Made by a program: the position numbers and the translations under genes. A stretch of 64,000 nucleotides of DNA from Proteobacteria bacterium UBA981 (GTDB lineage: Bacteria; Pseudomonadota; Gammaproteobacteria; Ga0077536): the NCBI GenBank assembly GCA_002292285.1, contig DBBP01000002.1, positions 152,620 to 216,619 on the forward strand, in the 5' to 3' direction. Positions 9,005 to 17,721 of the stretch are shown piece after piece. Position 1 is the first letter of the stretch. Every line of letters begins with the position of its first letter. The notes beneath the pieces are model-generated. The model had not been told where the DNA came from. It did not search any database and saw nothing but the letters and a program-made list of their open reading frames with translations.

Positions 9005-9484
9005 ATGAATAAGCTTTTGCCTGCGTGTGTATTCGCCTTAGTTGTGATGAACACCCCGAATGTGTCGGCGGTCACCGTTGTCGAATGCGTCGATGCTGAT
9101 GGCAACACCTCATTCCGGGACCAATGTCCGCCCGGCTCAAGCCAAAAAGGCAAGAAGGAAATCAGCGGCCTGGGGGGCAACGACGGCCCGGACCTGAGCG
9201 CCGTTGCAGCAGCAAATCCGATTACGCTCTATACCGTGCCGGACTGCGATGCCTGCGATCTGACCCGCAACGCCCTGAGCGGACGGGATCTGCCCTTCAC
9301 TGAGAAAAATGTCCAGGACAACGCGGAAATGCAGGAAGAGCTGAAAACGGCCACAGGCGGACTAACCGTTCCGGGCATCGTGATTGGCGACAAAGTGCTC
9401 ACCGGCTACAGCCGCGATGCAATTGACAGTGCGCTAAACGGGGCGGGCTATCCGGCTCCAGCTGAATCCGGAACGCCGCAATAA
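9005..9484 (+). CDS. Exported DUF4124 plus glutaredoxin-like protein
   Basis: The 159-residue product starts at the ATG preceded by GAGGTG at 9005. An in-frame upstream extension exists but has no ribosome-binding site. Residues 1-22 are a signal peptide. Residues 23-55 match the DUF4124 pattern (VVECVDADGNTSFRDQCP). The rest is a glutaredoxin fold with a dithiol C81-D-A-C84 centre, a TVPG cis-proline motif and a GYSRDAIDSAL end. It probably acts as a thiol/disulfide protein in the periplasm. Glutaredoxins normally need glutathione in the cytoplasm, so the exported location is notable. The partner is unknown. Confidence 0.8.
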   Translation: MNKLLPACVFALVVMNTPNVSAVTVVECVDADGNTSFRDQCPPGSSQKGKKEISGLGGNDGPDLSAVAAANPITLYTVPDCDACDLTRNALSGRDLPFTEKNVQDNAEMQEELKTATGGLTVPGIVIGDKVLTGYSRDAIDSALNGAGYPAPAESGTPQ

Positions 9485-9496
9485 TCCCCCGACAGT

Positions 9497-9943
9497 TTGT
9501 TACTGGCCGTGTTTAATTCGTCAATCGATGCTGAAGCGGCATTTTACGCCGCCTTTAGCAACGCCGATATTGATGCCATGGCCGCTATCTGGATGCCGGG
9601 ATCAGATGCAATCTGCGTTCATCCCGGCGGCCCGCGTCTATGCGGTCTGGACGCAATACGCCAGAGCTGGTCACTGATTCTGAGCGATTCGATGCCGCGG
9701 CAGTTCGAACTCCGTGGGCGCCTCATTATCGGCTCCGGTGATTGCCGCATTCACACTCTTGAGGAAAACATCAGTGTACCCGGGACCGAATTCGTCGCGC
9801 CGCCGGTGCTGGCGACGAATATTTATCAAAAACATCGGGATGGCTGGTTGATGGTGCTACATCACGCCAGTGTGTCTCCAGAATCAGTCGCGGACACGAA
9901 AGATACCGACAAGCCGCGCCATTCATCGCAGGTTCTGCATTAG
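9497..9943 (+). CDS. NTF2/SnoaL-like protein
   Basis: A 148-residue protein with the cone-shaped NTF2-like pattern: an N-terminal helix (AEAAFYAAFSNADIDAMAAIW), then VHPGG, a helix with AIRQSW, and a final strand pair ending in GWLMVLHHASVS. Relatives are small SnoaL-like or ketosteroid-isomerase-like proteins, many of unknown role. The TTG at 9497 is taken as start without a clear ribosome-binding site; a GTG at 9509 is possible. It begins 12 bp after the glutaredoxin-like gene and is probably cotranscribed. No signal peptide. Confidence 0.7.
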   Translation: MLLAVFNSSIDAEAAFYAAFSNADIDAMAAIWMPGSDAICVHPGGPRLCGLDAIRQSWSLILSDSMPRQFELRGRLIIGSGDCRIHTLEENISVPGTEFVAPPVLATNIYQKHRDGWLMVLHHASVSPESVADTKDTDKPRHSSQVLH

Positions 9944-10072
9944 ACCAAATTGAGACGACGACGACGGTAACCCAGGTTGGGTGCCGCTTGGCGGTTTCGC
10001 AATATCCTGCGCTAGGATTACGTCGGGAGTCGCGCGATCAAAGTTCGGAATTCTTCAATCCAACGAGAAAAT

Positions 10073-10148
<76 letters not shown>

Positions 10149-10206
10149 GCTAAAGCGGAAGGTATCTCGGCAATTCGCTCGTGAAATTGCTGAAATATTT
10201 ATTTAG

Positions 10207-10283
10207 TGGGGTGGACGATGGGGTTCGAACCCACGACATCACGGACCACAACCGTGTGCTCTACCAACTGAGCTACGCCCACC
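10207..10283 (-). tRNA. tRNA-His (anticodon GTG)
   Basis: A 77-nt cloverleaf with the extra 5' G (position -1) typical of histidine tRNA, acceptor GTGGGCG, anticodon loop TTGTGGT and encoded CCA. It lies between tRNA-Arg and tRNA-Lys. Confidence 0.97.
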
Positions 10284-10390
10284 ATAGGACTAAAATGCTT
10301 GGATTGAACAGCAACCGCGTTCGGTGCGAGCTAGCCGCTCACCCTGCCACAGTAACGTGCAATCCGTCACTCGAGCCAATCTTCATAGAT

Positions 10391-10467
10391 TGGCGCGCCT
10401 GGCAGGATTCGAACCTGCTACCCTCGGCTTAGAAGGCCGATGCTCTATCCATATGAGCTACAGGCGC
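10391..10467 (-). tRNA. tRNA-Arg (anticodon TCT)
   Basis: A 77-nt cloverleaf with acceptor GCGCCTG, anticodon loop CTTCTAA, T-loop GGTTCGAATCC and encoded CCA. It reads the rare AGA codon. Confidence 0.97.
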
Positions 10468-10535
10468 ACGACATCGGACGCCTGAACGTGACACCCTGCA
10501 AGTACAAGTTTAAACCTTGCGACTGCCAACTCAAA

Positions 10536-10612
<77 letters not shown>

Positions 10613-10917
10613 GGCACCGTATCCGTGGCCGAAACCGCGGAGGGGCGATAATACGCACGCCCCGAACAAGCGTCAACGTGCGGTGTCAGCCGATTGACGA
10701 GCCTTCAGTGGCCTCAATAGAGCACCACTTCGGGACGCTATTCACACACCCGCAAACTTGCGCTCAGACCCGCACCTCGGCACCATATGCCCGGCTTGGC
10801 GCGACCGCATCGGGTCCGCCGGTAAGCACAACCCGCAGCCCCTTAAACTTATTCCCAAGAACTCGGCGGCGCCAAACGGCGTGCCGACAAAATCACAGCA
10901 CAGTGACGGAGCTTTCC
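10613..10917. other. 305-bp gap between the tRNA operon and ppiB
   Basis: It holds the tRNA operon promoter (10648-10676). I see no gene in the rest. An open frame runs leftwards from ppiB through tRNA-Pro without a ribosome-binding site and is not credible. The ppiB promoter must lie between about 10700 and 10900 but has no clear consensus. Confidence 0.6.
10648..10676 (-). promoter_or_regulatory. Sigma-70 promoter of the Pro-Arg-His-Lys tRNA operon
   Basis: On the minus strand TTGACG (10671-10676) and TATTAT (10648-10653) are spaced by 17 bases and followed by the GC-rich discriminator CGCCCC. This layout is typical of stable-RNA promoters under stringent (ppGpp) control. The start would be near 10641, about 30 bases before tRNA-Pro. 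Confidence 0.8.
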
Positions 10918-11421
10918 ATGACCCGCGTAAAACTTGCCACGACCTCAGGCGACATTACCCTTGAGCTGAACAGCTCTGCCGCGCCAGAAACGGCGCAAAA
11001 CTTCCTGAACTACGTAGAGAGCGGTCATTACGCCGGTACGATTTTTCATCGGGTCATCAACGGATTCATGGTTCAGGGTGGTGGCATGGATCGCGATATG
11101 CAGGAGCGCGCCACGAACGCATCGGTAAAAAACGAGGCGAACAACGGCCTCGGCAACGACGAAGGTACGGTCGCAATGGCGCGCACATCCGACCCGCACT
11201 CAGCATCGGCGCAATTCTTTATTAACGTAAAGGACAACGACTTTCTTAACCATACTGCAGAGACGCAAAGTGGTTGGGGCTACTGTGTCTTCGCCAAAGT
11301 TGTCGATGGGATGGATACGGTCAACACCATCAAAGCCGTGGCAACTTCGAATCGCGGGGCGCACCAGGACGTCCCCACAGAGCCTATCGAAATCATTAGC
11401 GCAACCGTGGAGACGAACTAG
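10918..11421 (+). CDS. ppiB: Peptidyl-prolyl cis-trans isomerase B (cyclophilin)
   Basis: A 167-residue cytoplasmic cyclophilin, the usual PpiB length, with no signal peptide. The active-site strand FHRVINGFMVQGG, followed by SAQFFINVKDNDFLN and GYCVFAKVVDGMD, are standard family motifs. It accelerates proline isomerisation during folding. The ATG at 10918 is chosen because it begins the conserved first strand (MTRVKLATTSGDI). lpxH follows after two bases, the same pairing as in E. coli. Confidence 0.96.
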   Translation: MTRVKLATTSGDITLELNSSAAPETAQNFLNYVESGHYAGTIFHRVINGFMVQGGGMDRDMQERATNASVKNEANNGLGNDEGTVAMARTSDPHSASAQFFINVKDNDFLNHTAETQSGWGYCVFAKVVDGMDTVNTIKAVATSNRGAHQDVPTEPIEIISATVETN

Positions 11422-11423
11422 GA

Positions 11424-12182
11424 TTGCGGACCGACGCGCCTGCCTTGACGACACTATTCGTCTCAGATCTGCATTTATGTGCCGAGCGCGCAGACAAACT
11501 CAAGCTGTTCGAACAGTTTGCGGAGCACGCACGTAGGCGCGCCGACGAAATTTATATCCTCGGTGATTTGTTCGAGGTCTGGATAGGTGACGACAGCGGC
11601 GCGCCTGCGCATCGCCGAGTCGTTGACGCAATCGCTGCTCTCAGCCGGAGTGGGGTCAGGGTCTCGATTACCCGAGGTAATCGAGACTTTTTATTGGGGC
11701 AGAAATTCTGCAACGAGACTGGCGCCACACTACTCGATGATTTCACCACCATCACTTTGCAGGGCCAGCAAACGTTGCTGACACACGGCGATGTGTTGTG
11801 TACGGCAGACACCAAATATCAAAAATTTCGGCGTGTCGTGCGTAATCCCGTGTTGCAAGCCGTGTTCCTTGCTTCGCCACTATCGTGGCGTTCCCGCATT
11901 GCGCAGCACACCCAATCAGGCACCCAGGCGTCTATGGCTGTCAAAGCGCCTGAAATCATGGATGTCGAGCAGGAGACTGTGGTGGCCGCCATGCACCGCT
12001 ATGGTTGCAGCCAACTCATCCACGGACACACCCATCGCCCCGACACCCATGAGTTCGAGCATCAAGGAGAAGTATGGCGACGAATTGTGCTCGGCGATTG
12101 GTATGAACAAGACGAAGTACTCGTGTGTCGTGACGCAGAACCGCGCAGTTTACGCATCGACGAATTTCTTTCGTCCGCCTGA
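11424..12182 (+). CDS. lpxH: UDP-2,3-diacylglucosamine diphosphatase LpxH
   Basis: A 252-residue calcineurin-like metallophosphoesterase for lipid A synthesis: it hydrolyses UDP-2,3-diacylglucosamine to lipid X and UMP at the inner membrane. The metal-binding motifs are complete: D15-x-H17 (SDLHLC), ILGDLFE, TRGNRDFLLG, LLTHGD and IHGHTHRP. The start used is TTG at 11424, right after the ppiB stop. A second TTG at 11445 gives the N-terminus most LpxH proteins have (TLFVSDLHL), so the first seven residues are uncertain. Its 3' end meets ampE tail to tail, one base apart. Confidence 0.95.
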   Translation: MRTDAPALTTLFVSDLHLCAERADKLKLFEQFAEHARRRADEIYILGDLFEVWIGDDSGAPAHRRVVDAIAALSRSGVRVSITRGNRDFLLGQKFCNETGATLLDDFTTITLQGQQTLLTHGDVLCTADTKYQKFRRVVRNPVLQAVFLASPLSWRSRIAQHTQSGTQASMAVKAPEIMDVEQETVVAAMHRYGCSQLIHGHTHRPDTHEFEHQGEVWRRIVLGDWYEQDEVLVCRDAEPRSLRIDEFLSSA

Positions 12183-12183
12183 T

Positions 12184-13059
12184 TTACCGGATTAAGAGCG
12201 CGACGCCCGCCATCAACACTATCCATGCCGTCAGGGTCCGTAACAGTAGCGCGTACATGGCATCGATACGGTGAGCACGAATATCACCACTGATTGGTAC
12301 GTCGATCCGACCGTTGTCTGTTGCGGCAAGCGCCGCACGAGCGAGTAGTTCGCGGCTGCTGCCCCAACGAAACACGCCGAAGTCGCGCCCACAGTCGAGT
12401 ACCGGCAGCAGGGTCCCCGCGATGCCGAGCAGAAACATGCTGAGGCGCGCCGGCAACCACTCAAGCGCTTCGCACAAATCGCCCAGCAACGCTTCAATTT
12501 CCGCACTTAGCCCAGCGCGCTCACGCAGGTTGCAGATCAATCGGTAGGCGATAGCGCCTAGCGGACCCGCAGCGAAGAACCACATCACGGGCACGAACCA
12601 CGCACGATTGGCCGACACCGCAAGAGCGGCTAAATCGCCGCGGGTCGCGTTGAATTGCACGTCATCGGTAGCGTCACCGACATCGTAATCCGATCCAGCT
12701 GTAGCAAACGTAACTTGCGGCACTCCAGACGAGCCCTCCCCGGCAAGTTGGTTTTTGTACGTCTCGACTTCATCGCTCAAGTCTTCCGGCCCAAAAGCTA
12801 ATAGCAATGTCGCGAAGCTTGCAAGATAACCAAGAAACGGTGCGAGGCCATGCAAGATGGAAAACAACGCGCTCGCGACACACAGCGGCAATCCGACGAT
12901 AACAGCGATTGCGACCGACTTAGTCCACCACTGGTAGCGTGCGCAAAATCCTTCCAGCCACGTGACCCACAATATAGTCCAGCCACGGCGTCGCTGTTCG
13001 ACCATGCTTTTGACGATGAATTCGACCACGACGGCGAGCAAAACGATGAGAAAATTCAT
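12184..13059 (-). CDS. ampE: AmpE-like inner-membrane protein
   Basis: A 291-residue polytopic membrane protein. The ATG at 13059 overlaps the ampD stop (ATGA), fixing both ends. It starts MNFLIVLLAVVVEFIV, has four to five hydrophobic segments, the conserved RAWFVPVMWFFAAGPLGAIAYRL region (positions about 160-185) and a C-terminal transmembrane helix. AmpE is cotranscribed with AmpD in enterobacteria; its biochemical role is still poorly defined, though it was proposed to take part in the beta-lactamase induction circuit. No ampC or ampR is in the window. Confidence 0.88.
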   Translation of the reverse strand: MNFLIVLLAVVVEFIVKSMVEQRRRGWTILWVTWLEGFCARYQWWTKSVAIAVIVGLPLCVASALFSILHGLAPFLGYLASFATLLLAFGPEDLSDEVETYKNQLAGEGSSGVPQVTFATAGSDYDVGDATDDVQFNATRGDLAALAVSANRAWFVPVMWFFAAGPLGAIAYRLICNLRERAGLSAEIEALLGDLCEALEWLPARLSMFLLGIAGTLLPVLDCGRDFGVFRWGSSRELLARAALAATDNGRIDVPISGDIRAHRIDAMYALLLRTLTAWIVLMAGVALLIR

Positions 13060-13616
13060 GGTCGAAATGCCGCATCGATCCGGGACCACTCAAAGCAGGG
13101 TCCGGGATCGGTTTTACGCCTCGGTGCAATGTCACTGTGACCTACAAATCTGTCGCGCGTCAGCGTTGGCATGCGCCGCCTCAATTCATCGATCAGTGTC
13201 TGCAACGTCTTGTACTGGTGCTCAGAGAACGGCATTTCGTCGCAGCCTTCCAACTCAATGCCGAGTGAAAAATCGTTACAGGCGCGACGGCCACACCATT
13301 GCGACACGCCAGCATGCCAAGCACGGTCTTGGGTGGCGACGAACTGCAGAAGATCCCCTCCCCGTTCGATATAGAAATGAGCGGACACCCGCACACCTTC
13401 GAGCGTGGCGAAGTAGGGGTGTAGAGAATAGTCAAGCTGGTTAGTAAAAAGCCGCTCGACATAGCCGCCGCCAAACTCATTCGGCGGCAGAGAAATCGCG
13501 TGTATAACGACCAGTTCTACCTCGGCGCCAGCGGGGCGCTGATCGAAATTCGGTGAAGAAATACGACGCGCCAGGGGTAGCCACCCCCCCTCTACTTCGA
13601 GTGCTTCTATTGCCAC
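13056..13616 (-). CDS. ampD: 1,6-anhydro-N-acetylmuramyl-L-alanine amidase AmpD
   Basis: A 186-residue zinc amidase of the N-acetylmuramoyl-L-alanine amidase 2 family. It cleaves the peptide from anhydromuropeptides in the cytoplasm during cell-wall recycling. The zinc ligands are H39 (VIHAISLPP), H160 (VGHSDIAP) and D170 (KTDPGP), spaced as in E. coli AmpD. HFYIERGG and the substrate-binding GIELEG motif are present. No signal peptide, which separates it from periplasmic AmiD. The GTG at 13616 starts a conserved W-L-P-x-A-R region. ampE overlaps its stop by four bases. Confidence 0.95.
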   Translation of the reverse strand: MAIEALEVEGGWLPLARRISSPNFDQRPAGAEVELVVIHAISLPPNEFGGGYVERLFTNQLDYSLHPYFATLEGVRVSAHFYIERGGDLLQFVATQDRAWHAGVSQWCGRRACNDFSLGIELEGCDEMPFSEHQYKTLQTLIDELRRRMPTLTRDRFVGHSDIAPRRKTDPGPCFEWSRIDAAFRP

Positions 13617-13682
13617 CGTCTGACGGATATCTGCATGCGCAGTTTTAAGTTGTGACGTGGTCTCAACTGGCGTCGACGTGAC

Positions 13683-14669
13683 CTATACGGGGTGAGCCAG
13701 CACGAGCGAAAATTTCGTGCCTGCCGATTCGTAGTGGTTGGCAATCGTGAAGCCCGCCTCACGCAACAGGCGCTCGAGCTGCGCACGGGTGAACTTCCTA
13801 CTGATTTCCGTGAGGATGTGGTCGCCCTCCTGGAATTCAATAACCTGATCGAGAGCGTTCAGCCGAACTTGTTGCCCGCACATTGAAATCAAGTGCATCT
13901 CGATGCGCGATTCCAGAGGATTAAAGTGCGCATAGTGCTCAAAACTTTCAACGTCGAAATCCGCACCAAGCTCCCGATTCAGCACGTGCAGCAGGTTGAG
14001 GTTAAACGCGGCGGTGATGCCGGCGTCGTCGTTGTACGCAGCGTGCAGAACATCCGGCTGCTTGACCCGATCGGCGCCTATGAGCAGGCTGTCGCCAGGC
14101 GACATGGTGGCGCGGAGTTCAGCAAGAAAATCACGCGCGTCAGATTCGGCGAAATTACCGATTGTGCCGCCCAGAAACACCACCAGATTTCGTCCCTTGT
14201 GGCGCGGCAGATTGCCGAGCCCGGCCGTGTAATCCCCAACCAGCGGACGCACGTCGAGCCACTCATAGTCCGCCTGTAGAGATTCGCTCGAACTGACCAG
14301 AATTTCATCGCAAACATCGACCGGTGAGTAAACCGGATACCACGCTTGCTCAGTACAGGCATCGAGCAGATAGCGTGTCTTTCGGGACGTACCGCTACCC
14401 AGTTCTACGATGCATTCCGGTTTCTCCGCGGCGATAACTTCGCTTGCGATCTCACGAAGCAAAGCCGCCTCGGTCCGGGTTGGATAGTATTCAGGAGCGT
14501 CGCAAATTTGATCGAATAGCAGTGACCCGCGCTCGTCATAAAAATATTTGGGCGGCATTGTGCGAGGTTCGAGCAAAAGCCCGCTTTCGACGTCCTCTGA
14601 CAGGCTGTTTATCGACCGTGTCGGGAGGATTTGTTGACAGGCCACGGGGACGGAAGTTGCTGTGTTCAC
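13683..14669 (-). CDS. egtD: L-histidine N-alpha-methyltransferase EgtD (ergothioneine pathway)
   Basis: About 328 residues from a GTG at 14669, chosen because AAGGA lies seven bases upstream; a TTG at 14702 would add 11 residues. The protein matches the DUF2260/EgtD family: PPKYFYDERGS, a SAM-binding ELGSGTSRKT, PVDVCDEIL and VVFLGGTIGNF. EgtD uses three SAM to convert histidine to hercynine, the first step to the thiol antioxidant ergothioneine. The usual partner egtB, which adds sulfur, is not next to it; the neighbours are ampD and a divergent protease gene. The function stands on family motifs; hercynine may be the end product or egtB may be elsewhere. Confidence 0.9.
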   Translation of the reverse strand: MNTATSVPVACQQILPTRSINSLSEDVESGLLLEPRTMPPKYFYDERGSLLFDQICDAPEYYPTRTEAALLREIASEVIAAEKPECIVELGSGTSRKTRYLLDACTEQAWYPVYSPVDVCDEILVSSSESLQADYEWLDVRPLVGDYTAGLGNLPRHKGRNLVVFLGGTIGNFAESDARDFLAELRATMSPGDSLLIGADRVKQPDVLHAAYNDDAGITAAFNLNLLHVLNRELGADFDVESFEHYAHFNPLESRIEMHLISMCGQQVRLNALDQVIEFQEGDHILTEISRKFTRAQLERLLREAGFTIANHYESAGTKFSLVLAHPV

Positions 14670-14803
14670 GGTAGAATCCTTGTGCGATACTCGCTTGCGC
14701 AATCGGACAGACTAGAGCGGGTTCACCCCGTACTCAGGATGTACTAGGTTAGCATTCACCCGAGTATTATTCACGAGTCGATTGCGCATTCCGCCCCTTC
14801 AAC

Positions 14804-15328
14804 ATGTCAACTGCACGCCTTGGCTCAACCATGTACGTCGTTGCGATTGTCAGCTTCATCGGACTGATGGCTTGGCTATTCTCCCAGCAGATTGACGAAC
14901 AAAGAAACCCGAATCAGGCGCCCACTGGCAGCACAACGCCGACCGGAGCCACCCAAGTCCGCTTGCAGCGGAATCGGCAGGGCCATTACATTGCTAACGG
15001 CGAGATTAATGGTGCGAGGGCGGAATTCATTGTCGATACTGGCGCGACGGATGTTGCGGTCTCGGCGGAGGTGGCTCGCCGGGCCGGCCTGGTCGCCGGG
15101 CCAGCAGTCGCCGTGACAACTGCTAATGGCCGCGCAACTGCTTACGTGACGCGCATCGATGAATTGAAACTGGGCACCATCGTCGAGCACAACGTGCGGG
15201 CCACAATCGTACCTAACCTCGGCGAGATTGAAGTGTTACTCGGGATGAGCTTCCTGAAACGTCTCGACTTTGCCCAGAATGGAGACGCATTGATCCTGAC
15301 CTCGCATCGACAGCAGCGCAGCGACTAG
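14804..15328 (+). CDS. Membrane-anchored retropepsin-like aspartic protease
   Basis: A 174-residue protein with one N-terminal transmembrane helix (about 9-27), a low-complexity linker and a single aspartic protease domain of the TIGR02281 type. The active-site motif is VDTGATDVAVS with catalytic D78, and GMSFLKRL near the end is the second family signature. These proteins dimerise to form a retroviral-like active site and face the periplasm. The substrate is unknown. It is divergent from egtD and 11 bp upstream of the AGCS symporter. Confidence 0.85.
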   Translation: MSTARLGSTMYVVAIVSFIGLMAWLFSQQIDEQRNPNQAPTGSTTPTGATQVRLQRNRQGHYIANGEINGARAEFIVDTGATDVAVSAEVARRAGLVAGPAVAVTTANGRATAYVTRIDELKLGTIVEHNVRATIVPNLGEIEVLLGMSFLKRLDFAQNGDALILTSHRQQRSD

Positions 15329-15339
15329 GTTCGAAAGCC

Positions 15340-16689
15340 ATGCCGGACACGTCACTCAGTAACTTACTCACGTCTTTCAGCAGTGTGCTGTGGAGCGAAT
15401 ATTGCCTGATTCCGTTGCTGGCCGGCGTTGGGGTCTATCTCACCGTCGGACTGCGCGGCTTTCCGTGGCGCCGCATCGGCCAAGCAGGCGGTCTCCTTTG
15501 GCGTGGACGTCGACCCGATACGGGTAAAGGCACGATATCTCCCTTTCAAGCCCTTATGACCGCCCTTGCTGCGACCATCGGCACAGGCAATATTGCGGGC
15601 GTCGCCGCTGCAATTCATTTTGGCGGTCCCGGTGCAGTTTTCTGGATGTGGGTGATCGCCTTGTTCGGCATGGCAACCAAATATGCCGAGGCTGTTCTGG
15701 CGGTCCACTTTCGCGAATTCGACGCATTCGGTAACGCTGTTGGCGGGCCGATGTACTACATCCGTAACGGTCTGGGCCCCGGGTGGGCGTGGCTTGGCAC
15801 GTGCTTCGCCGTTTTCGGCATGATCGCCGCGTTTGGTATCGGCAACATGGTGCAGGCGAATTCAGTCGCCGATGTCATGTTCTCGGAATTCGCCGTCCCG
15901 ACGTTACTTACCGGAATCACAGCAGCCGTGCTCACGGGCCTTGTGATTATTGGTGGCGTAAGACGCATCGCGCAGGTCGCTGAGGCCGTGGTGCCCGTAA
16001 TGGCAGTCGCCTATGTCAGTCTTGCGTTGGTGATTCTTACCCTGAACTGGGTCGCCATACCTGCCGCAGTCCATCTGATTGTCACCAGCGCCTTTGAGCC
16101 TGCCGCGGGCGTCGGCACCGGCATCTGGGTGGCGATGCGTTGGGGATTTGCACGCGGTATCTTCTCAAACGAAGCCGGACTGGGCAGCGCGGCGATTGCA
16201 CATGCTGCAGCTCGCTGCGACAACCCGGTTGAGCAAGGCATGGTCGCGATGCTTGGCACTTTCATCGACACCTTGTGCGTTTGTTCCATGACGGCATTGG
16301 TGATTATTGTGACCGGCGCCTGGAGCGGCCCAGAGCAGGGCGCGGCACTGTCGGCGAACGCATTTACGCTCGGCATCGGGGCACTGGGGGCGCCGATCGT
16401 TGCGATAGCCCTGGCAGTTTTCGCCTTCACGACCATTATCGGCTGGAGTTATTACGGCGAACGCTGCGCGGCTTATTTGTTTGGCGCGCGTGTCATTGTT
16501 GGCTATCGGATAGCCTGGGTGTGCGCTTTATTGGTCGGCGCGTTGATCAAACTGGAACTGGTGTGGACCATTGCTGACATCTTCAACGGCATGATGGCCT
16601 TACCGAACCTCGTTGCGCTGGTTCTACTCAGCCCGATTGTATTCAGGCTCACACGAGAACAGGCACCGCAAGTAAGCGCCCGCCGCTGA
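15340..16689 (+). CDS. Sodium:amino acid (alanine/glycine) symporter, AGCS family
   Basis: A 449-residue integral membrane protein with about eleven hydrophobic helices. The family signature is clear: PFQALMTALAATIGTGNIAG near residue 70, GGPGAVFWMW, GGPMYYIRNG, and GFARGIFSNEAGLGSA. AGCS carriers import alanine or glycine with sodium. The Na-coupling suits a marine host. Specificity between alanine and glycine cannot be decided. nadC begins 15 bp later, so the two may share a transcript. Confidence 0.95.
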   Translation: MPDTSLSNLLTSFSSVLWSEYCLIPLLAGVGVYLTVGLRGFPWRRIGQAGGLLWRGRRPDTGKGTISPFQALMTALAATIGTGNIAGVAAAIHFGGPGAVFWMWVIALFGMATKYAEAVLAVHFREFDAFGNAVGGPMYYIRNGLGPGWAWLGTCFAVFGMIAAFGIGNMVQANSVADVMFSEFAVPTLLTGITAAVLTGLVIIGGVRRIAQVAEAVVPVMAVAYVSLALVILTLNWVAIPAAVHLIVTSAFEPAAGVGTGIWVAMRWGFARGIFSNEAGLGSAAIAHAAARCDNPVEQGMVAMLGTFIDTLCVCSMTALVIIVTGAWSGPEQGAALSANAFTLGIGALGAPIVAIALAVFAFTTIIGWSYYGERCAAYLFGARVIVGYRIAWVCALLVGALIKLELVWTIADIFNGMMALPNLVALVLLSPIVFRLTREQAPQVSARR

Positions 16690-16704
16690 CACGAAGGTTT
16701 CACC

Positions 16705-17556
16705 ATGACTGACTTATCCTTGCCCGCGCCGTTACCCGACGATATAGCGACGACAGTCGCACGCGCCCTGGCGGAAGATGTCGGCAGCGGCGACGTGACC
16801 GCAAGCCTGATCCCGGCTGCGCATCATTGCAGTGCCGAAGTCCTCTGCCGGGAGCAGGCCGTACTGGCCGGGCAAGCATGGTTCGACGCGGTCTACGCCT
16901 CGCTCGACCCAACTGTCGCAATTGAGTGGCACCAGACAGACGCGCAAGATCTCAGTCCTGACTCGCTCGTTTGTACCGTGCGAGGCCCGGCCCGCAGCAT
17001 CGTCACTGGCGAGCGCTGTGCGCTCAATTTTCTGCAAACATTGTCGGCAACCGCAACGGCGACGCGCAGCTACGTAAACGAATTAGCAGGCAGCGGAACA
17101 CAAATTCTGGACACGCGGAAAACCATTCCGGGACTACGCTCGGCGCAGAAATACGCCGTGCGGTGTGGCGGCGGCGCAAACCACCGGCTCGGATTATTCG
17201 ATGCCGTTTTGATTAAGGAGAATCACATTGCAGCGGCCGGTTCGATTGCCGCGGCGATAAGTGCCATTCGCAACACCCATCCGGGCCTACGCGTGGAAGT
17301 AGAGGTCGAGACAATGGCGGAACTCGAACAAGCACTCAACGCCAACACTGACATGGTGTTACTGGATAATTTTGCCGTGAACGAAATTCACGCGGCCACG
17401 CAACTCGTAGCGGGCCGAGCCAAGGTCGAAATATCGGGTGGTGTTGATTTCAATCAATTGCGGCAACTCGGGCAAACGGGTGCGGACTACATCTCGGTAG
17501 GCGCCCTGACAAAGCATGTGCGCGCGATCGATTTTTCCATGCGCGTGTCGGTCTAA
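16705..17556 (+). CDS. nadC: Nicotinate-nucleotide pyrophosphorylase (carboxylating)
   Basis: A 283-residue enzyme that converts quinolinate and PRPP to nicotinate mononucleotide, in de novo NAD synthesis. It has the ALAEDVGSGDVTA opening, the quinolinate-binding DTRKTIPGLR, KYAVRCGGGANHR, LIKENHI, VEVEVE and VLLDNF motifs, and the ISGGV end motif. Length fits the family. nadA and nadB are not in this window. Confidence 0.97.
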   Translation: MTDLSLPAPLPDDIATTVARALAEDVGSGDVTASLIPAAHHCSAEVLCREQAVLAGQAWFDAVYASLDPTVAIEWHQTDAQDLSPDSLVCTVRGPARSIVTGERCALNFLQTLSATATATRSYVNELAGSGTQILDTRKTIPGLRSAQKYAVRCGGGANHRLGLFDAVLIKENHIAAAGSIAAAISAIRNTHPGLRVEVEVETMAELEQALNANTDMVLLDNFAVNEIHAATQLVAGRAKVEISGGVDFNQLRQLGQTGADYISVGALTKHVRAIDFSMRVSV

Positions 17557-17567
17557 TGGCTCGAACT

Positions 17568-17583
17568 GGCAGTAATTACTGCC
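17568..17583. promoter_or_regulatory. Perfect 16-bp palindrome after nadC
   Basis: GGCAGTAATTACTGCC is perfectly self-complementary and lies 12 bp after the nadC stop, in the 165-bp gap before the MtdA/B-like gene. It has the shape of a dimeric regulator site. No T-run follows. I could not tie it to a known regulator. Confidence 0.4.
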
Positions 17584-17721
17584 GCTCGTTGGTCGCACCT
17601 GTCAATCGACTGCCGGCTCGACAAGGCGCTGCGCGAAGCACTCAAACTTGTTATCGGACGGCCTTGTGCACGCTCGTTCATCCGCGTTAATGTGCGCTGA
17701 CAATCGGCGGCCGCCCGACGC

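Noticed and set aside
12184..13616. Beta-lactam resistance locus around ampD-ampE
   Set aside because: No ampC, ampR or ampG is present; ampD-ampE are housekeeping recycling genes here.
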